This document shows, piece after piece, positions 58,425 to 64,000 of a stretch of 64,000 nt of DNA. The notes under the pieces are model-generated. The model searched no databases, was not told the origin of the DNA, and saw only the letters and a list, made by a program, of their open reading frames with translations. Position 1 is the stretch's first letter, and the number at the start of each line of letters is the position of its first letter. Origin of the DNA: Aquilaria yunnanensis (lineage: Eukaryota > Streptophyta > Magnoliopsida > Malvales > Thymelaeaceae); NCBI GenBank assembly GCA_039654915.1, contig CM077600.1, positions 43,942,492 through 44,006,491 on the forward strand, in the 5' to 3' direction. Made by a program: the position numbers and the translations under genes.

Positions 58425-60909
58425 GGTGTAATATACTTAGTGGTAATAGTATTAAATACCTCGCTCACAAGTCACAAGTGACAATTTCATATCCCACTTT
58501 TTGTCAAGTAGAGAAGCACTCCAAATATTGAGCAACCAATACAAACACATGTATGGGGCCAAGCCTACGTTGCCCTCCAAATTTACGTCTCAATATTATA
58601 TAATTTGTTACTTCTTCTGAATATAGGATCATGATATTGTAATAATTCGTAACAGTCATGAATATATTATGATTGTTGGATTATGATCCATATAACCATG
58701 ATGTTTGATTTTAAGTGACATAAAGCATTTTGAAAGTGGGAGTGAGGAAGAAAGTAAAAGAGGGAGAACGTTGTTTTTTAAAATTTAAATAAGTAAAATT
58801 AAAGTGTTATTAAAATGAAAGTATGAACAATAGTTAAGAGCGGGAATAAGAGTAGAAGCGATGATCCAAAATAAAAATATTATATAAGCTATGATTGATT
58901 TATAGAAGGTCACGCATTTTGAAATATAAAATATAAAAAATGGCTTAAATCCTATAGTTACAACTGCACTTTTCTATTTCTGATAGCCAAAAATTCTTCT
59001 CAGTTCCTAACTACTTATTAAATTTTTGGGTTATGCCTATTATGTCATTAAGTGAGTAAATAGAAATTTTTATGAAACTTTGGATGACACTTCACAATAG
59101 TAAGTAGTAACACCTCTCATCCTCTAACAAACATTACGATGATGACAGAGAGGCCCCAACTGTCATCATTGTCAGTCATTGGCAATCGATTGGGCTGATG
59201 AACTAGGGGAGGAAAATGTTCTTGATATATCGAGGGGATGAAGAGCTTAAAACTTGCAAAAACCTAATAATTTATTTTCATATTTTGTTGAACCTGAAAT
59301 CATGTATAAGTCCATTATGGTGACTGGAGAGATACAGGTCATTGGTGATCGATGGGAATTACAGAGAAAAGGAAGCTCTTCAAAATTCTTATGATTTTAA
59401 AGATTGAATTGGTGAATTGGTGGCTAAATTTGAAGATGGATGTCAAAATCTCAACTTAGGGTTCCAAACAGACATAACCAAACTGACTGTTGTTTGAGAG
59501 AAATTGATTGAAATGGAAAGCGTGGCTGGCCTGGGTCACCATACCTGAGCAGCTAGAACTCTCCTTGAACAATAGCTAAAAGCAGCACTTGAAGTCCACA
59601 GAGAACTTGAATTGTCCAGAATTGTGACTGATGACCACCATGTCTTTATGCACTATTCCAAATTCTCCAGATGTTTGTATTGGACGGATAAACCTAATTT
59701 CTATTTCCTTAGAGGTTGGGATTTAAAAGCCCTATGATCCAATGGCCAACAACAGTTGTTTCTGTAGCGATTTGATAACTGGGTCTCTAACTTTCGTGAC
59801 GTAAGAGGCCACCATCATCATAAAGTTGGGCTACAAGAGTCAATTTCTTTCTTGAAGTTAAAATGTAATTAGTACCACAATAAGGGAATTGGCCACACGT
59901 TGTTGTGGCAACTCGTTCTTTGGCAAGTCAATTGTAAGAAAGCAAAGTTTAGATGCCAGGAGGACAAAGAACAATGAAAATTTTAGTAACTTAAGATTTT
60001 TTTTAACACAAATCATTGTCCTTTTTTTAACTTTGTTTTTCTATCCATTGACAAGTTTACAAAACCACAATATTTTATTCATAAGTAAGAGTTTATGTTT
60101 GGTGGATGTCTTTTTTCTTTTTTGCAGTGAAATTTATGTTAGGTATTTTCTCACATTCATGGAAAATTGTAAAAGAGCTATACCTAAACATAATTGCATA
60201 GATAATTGTAATATTGTTTCATATTCTTTACAACATTTACTATTTTGAATTGTCTAAATCTTTGCTACATTTTCATTTTAGTTATCAGTTTAATATTCAC
60301 TTTCCCCACTTTTCTTCATTTACGTGCAACAAGTGAATAATAAAAATAAAAAAGACACATATTTTTTTTTCTTTCTTAATTTTTGGTTTGGATCAAAATA
60401 TTTGAGATGAAGGTAATATGTTAAACCAATTAGATGGATTTTAGTTGGAGTGACTTATAAAAATTGGTTGAGTTGAGTTGAGTTTTATTTTCATCACTAA
60501 TCTAGTAATCTATACTTACTTTGTTGCACTTTGTCTCTCAACTACAGAACATTGCACTCTTGAGCATAACTATAGTTAATTACAATCTACATCTTTTATT
60601 AGCTTGGCTAATGAGTACATATATGGTCGTATGTTCAGCAAGGCTGAAGAAAACTGTTCATTTGAAAAATTGATGACTAAAGTGTAACACCAAACACATA
60701 TCAAGATCTTTTTTTGAAATAAACCCATTTTTTTAGAAGGGGGCATGGGCCATAGGGCTCTGGGGACATCTGCAACCTAAGAGGCAAAAGTGTTAGGGTA
60801 AAGAAAAAAAAAGAGCCAGGCCATCATTTTGGGTGGAATCAATCCAACTATCTATAATAGGCCCAAATCACCATAACTGTCCATCAAAGTGTTTTGAAGT
60901 CATATTTAG
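58425..60909. other. Intergenic, no recognised gene
   Basis: AT-rich overall. A stretch at 59510-59860 has near-genic composition and a short protein-like frame (HRELELSRIVTDDHHVFMHY) between stops, but I could not match it. A poly(T) followed by GAAATAAACCCA at about 60710 resembles the LINE tail at 57680. Confidence 0.4.
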
Positions 60910-61150
60910 TACTCTATTTGTGTAATAAAAACTAATTTTTTACTATTCACAGTAATAAATTTATGATTTTATTTCTTTCAAAATTTATAATAGAAATATG
61001 AATTTTTTACATGAAAATGAAACTTTAAAAATTATAGTTTGTAATTATTTTTTTTAAAATTTTTCAATACATATTAGCATGAATATATTCAAGTTAAACG
61101 TAAGTTAAAAAAGGTAAAATGACCAACTAATATGAAAATGAAGAGAGTAT
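60910..61150. mobile_element. Stowaway-like MITE, ~240 bp
   Basis: It begins TACTCTATTTGTG and ends with the inverse of TACTCTCTTCATTTTC. The interior is AT-rich and non-coding. TA-containing ends of the TACTC type are typical of Stowaway MITEs. Assignment is by pattern only. Confidence 0.5.
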
Positions 61151-62069
61151 ATACTAGTTGGAACGGCAGCGAGCTGCTGCGGTGCATTGTCGTCCTTTGT
61201 GTGGTCTTCAGTGTGATTTAAGAGATGAGTATAAATAAGTTTATACTAAGCATTTATTTTCTTGCACATACAAATCCAAATATTTCTATCCACTATGTTC
61301 TTAGTAAGGCAATATGTAAATGGTGCCCTCAAGCTCATATTCATTACCTCAAACCTAAATGCTCTATTACTATATATGAGACTCTCAACCATTATACCAT
61401 TAATGAAGAGATATTAAGAGCCACGCTCACTACTCACATATGCACATACTGTGAACTGAAGCTGATGAACAACATTATGATCAAAAGTCGAGTGTGGTCG
61501 CCTCGAGTGAGTACATTGAAGGTATTATAGTAGACCATGATCAGCGAGGAATTCTCCGTTCAGCTGAGCCAAAACTCCCTGTCAGTAAATCCTAAAACCC
61601 TTCAAACGCAGCCCTACTCTGAATCGCCCTCCTCGTCTTTCTTTCTTTTATGCACTCCAGGAAGGCTCTTTATCTCACTTTATTTTTCTTCCTTTGTTAT
61701 AGTCAATTTATTACTAAAACGCTTCATGAGTCAAATACTCAGTTTGTATTGCATTCGATTGAAATTTCAAAATGCAAAGCACCACTTTGGTTGGAGTTGA
61801 TTATTGGCAATCTAGTAGATTGTATGCTGTCATAATCCATGCTTAATTTGTCTAAGACCTATATGAAAGATTTTGATTACGGTGATTTAGATTGAGTTTT
61901 ACAATATCAAGTTTTGATCTTTATGTTCATTCATATAAGTAATTCTTATATTTTCTTTTCTTACTCCTTCAGTCCCTCTTCTGCTTTTGATGTTAAAGTT
62001 GATTGCAAGTGTAGATGGTTTCAATTTTCACCTGACACATTTATCTGCGTTCTTTGGGGCTACTTCAAT
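61151..62069 (+). other. Upstream region of the IMP2 pseudogene
   Basis: Contains open frames (61225-61530 and 61537-61800) with no recognised family and a polypyrimidine-AG acceptor at about 61970 that could end a 5'-UTR intron. Probably relict promoter and leader. Confidence 0.35.
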
Positions 62070-63349
62070 ATGGGAGGCTGTGGTTTTTTATGGAGTTTGA
62101 CAAAGAAGTATATGACTGCTGGGCTTGTTGCACTTACTGTTTCAGATCAGTTTGCCAGTCTGGTTCCAGTCTGTGGTTCTTATATGTCTCCTACTTTCAA
62201 TCCTGGAAGCAGCGGATTATTGGGTCATTTGCTAGTAAAGTTTTTTGCTGGTACAGTTTGTCTTTTTAGTGTGATATTCATTAACTAATGATTGTTACCA
62301 ACTTGGGTTCAGATAACTGGGTTCTGGTGGAGAAGTGGTGCCTCAAACACTACAAATTTTCCCATGGCAATGTGATAGTTTTTCGGTACATTTTCAGCTT
62401 TTTTCTTTACATTCAACACTCTGATATGCTTTCTACATATTGGGTATCTGACAGCATGAGTTTCAGATGCCAACATAGTTTGCTACAATGTACTTAGCCC
62501 TTCATGATCCATGTTTCATGTTAGACCTTGGGATTTCAATAATTAGAAGAATGAGTAGTAAGGGGTATTATGGATTGTGTGATGCAAGTTTAGCTTAATT
62601 TATTGAGATTCATTGCCTGAATGCTTTGAATTACTAGCCGTGGCTTCTTTATAACTGTAACTGAATGCTGACTGCCTTTTACCTGTTGGCTGTAGCTCAC
62701 CAAATAATCACAAGGAGAAAAACATAAAGAGAGTTATCTGCTTGCCGGGTGATTAGGTAGGAACTCCTTAAAGTTCTTGAAGGACATTGCTGTGTTAAGG
62801 GTGACAATCCAGCTTCTAGCATGGATTCAAGGTCCTTTGGCCTGGTAAGTTAGCATCATTTTTTCAGCTTACTGCTGACTACTGATGAATATTGAAGGAT
62901 GAACCCAGGATTTGTTTGCAGTGTTATGTATTTGAACTTACTAATGCCATACAAACAAATATCATAATGTTGTCATGGGCAAGTAAGTACTTTTTTCCCC
63001 CCTTCCTCTCCAATGGTGAAATAGGCTTCCTACATAATGAATAGTAATGGTGTTGTATGTACTTGCTACCCTAAACTGCCTTTTCTTAGTTCTTACTGCA
63101 TGTAAGGGATTCCTCTAATAACTTGTTAGATACAATGGAACTGAATATGTGAATGAGGTTATTCACAAACTTATGGTTTGTAGTCTACAATAGTGATTAT
63201 TTGCATTAATAGTAGACTGAACCAGATGAGTTTCACAGATTCTTTTAGATTTGGCTGATGGAAGGGCTACACACATTTTATGCCCTCCGCATAGAATACG
63301 GGAGGTTTCAAGAATAGTCCCTGAAGGCAGATTTTCTTCCTCAAACTAA
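62070..63349 (+). pseudogene. IMP2: Mitochondrial inner-membrane peptidase subunit 2 (IMP2-like) pseudogene
   Basis: Exons: 62070-62234, 62313-62385, 62696-62844 and 63239-63349. Segments in order: FLWSLTKKYMTAGLVALTVS (membrane-anchor region), MSPTFNP, WVLVEKWCLKHYKFSHGNVI, NNHKEKNIKRVICLPGD, LKVLEGHC, KGDNPASSMDSRSFG and GRATHILCPPHRIREVSRIV. This is the S26 signal-peptidase family that trims intermembrane-space proteins after import. Damage: the catalytic Ser of the GxSMxPT motif is Tyr (GSYMSPT), although the Lys of IKRV is kept. A TAG at 62754-62756 replaces the expected Trp after LPGD. About six residues and the frame are lost near 62765-62770. The first donor appears to lack one G (CTAGTAAAG), which puts the next exon out of frame. 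The last exon matches a family C-terminus without gaps. Confidence 0.9.
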
Positions 63350-64000
63350 GCTCCGCTGCAGGTTTAATGGCAAGATATGCTTTGATCTTCATTTTTTTCC
63401 TATTGTGAGGTAAAAAATTCCCTGCCATAGTTCAAAGAACAAGTGCTCTAGTGGCAATTGCTACTGCAAGCGCTCCACCTGTTTTCAATCCTTTTAACAA
63501 GTTATGGTTTAGATTCTTTTTATTTTATTTTTTAATTTAACCATGATTTTCAGCCAACTCTTGAACCAGTTAAATCTTACATAAGACTGCATAGATAGAA
63601 CTAGAGCTGTGGTGGAGGGCATATTTTTTGTTCATTTAGGTCCATTCTGCATGATGCTTTTCCATGTTTTTGCCCATGTAGGCAATAGTCGTCTCCTTAG
63701 GTGGGCACTATCTGACAGGAGCCTAAGCGCTTATTTGATTGAAAGAAATTTGGGACTTGTGCGGAAAATTTGTTATTTTTCTGCTCATTATCTCGAGGTA
63801 CTTGTTGCAAGTGAAAATTTTGAAGCGAAAGATTTGAATTGCTGCGTTTGAGTGGCTTTATAATTACTGGAAAAGTAGCTAACCCCAAAAATTGTATTGA
63901 AGATAAATGTCAAGATATATCTTCCAAGAGATAGCTCATTATCTTGTATATATTATCCTACTTGTAGTTATCTCTAGTGTTTATCATGTATTACAAAACC
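63350..64000. other. Downstream of the IMP2 pseudogene, nothing recognised
   Basis: AT-rich sequence with short frames (for example 63609-63851) that match nothing I know. It includes a possible old 3' UTR and ends mid-sequence at the window border. Confidence 0.35.

Overview
This is nuclear DNA of a flowering plant, most likely a eudicot. Three broken genes with plant-type intron/exon structure are visible, and the rest is AT-rich DNA full of transposons and satellites. I found no intact protein-coding gene. The three recognisable genes are all on the + strand and all look like pseudogenes: a Yippee-like (YPEL) zinc-binding protein at 0.6-7.1 kb, a receptor-like cytoplasmic kinase of the CRPK1/At1g16670 type at 49.8-53.3 kb, and an IMP2-type mitochondrial inner-membrane peptidase at 62.1-63.3 kb. 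In each, exon phases can still be followed through most junctions, but stop codons and lost catalytic or metal-binding residues break the protein. From memory, homologues of all three lie next to each other on Arabidopsis chromosome 3 (At3g08980 to At3g09010), so the window may be a decaying copy of one ancestral gene block.

Layout. 0-7.1 kb: YPEL pseudogene with a 5.4-kb first intron. 7.1-19.5 kb: intergenic DNA with a small TIR element (8.5 kb), a 1.09-kb hAT-like element (10.0 kb), an AT-rich minisatellite (12.7 kb), a four-copy ~320-bp tandem repeat (13.9-15.2 kb) and an unassigned basic 153-aa ORF. 19.5-38.6 kb: a 19-kb composite flanked by an 8-bp target duplication. It is a hAT-like element holding a truncated Copia element and a tangle of fragments of one Ty3/gypsy-derived family. 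That family has ~3.6-kb LTRs around a 2.44-kb decayed interior. Two copies face each other and form an inverted repeat of about 4.67 kb per arm.

38.6-40.4 kb: AT-rich DNA with no recognised gene. 40.4-49.2 kb: a compound satellite region in which degenerate telomere-like CCCTAA tracts alternate with two ~2-kb arrays of a 21-bp minisatellite that show higher-order periodicity. 49.8-53.3 kb: kinase pseudogene. 53.3-61.2 kb: AT-rich DNA with two MITE-like elements, an 869-bp Mutator-like TIR element that appears to sit in the poly(A) tail of a minus-strand LINE fragment, and unassigned sequence. 62.1-63.3 kb: IMP2 pseudogene.

Because the genes are broken, there is no working pathway to describe. 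The window is best read as a gene-poor, repeat-invaded block with three relict genes.
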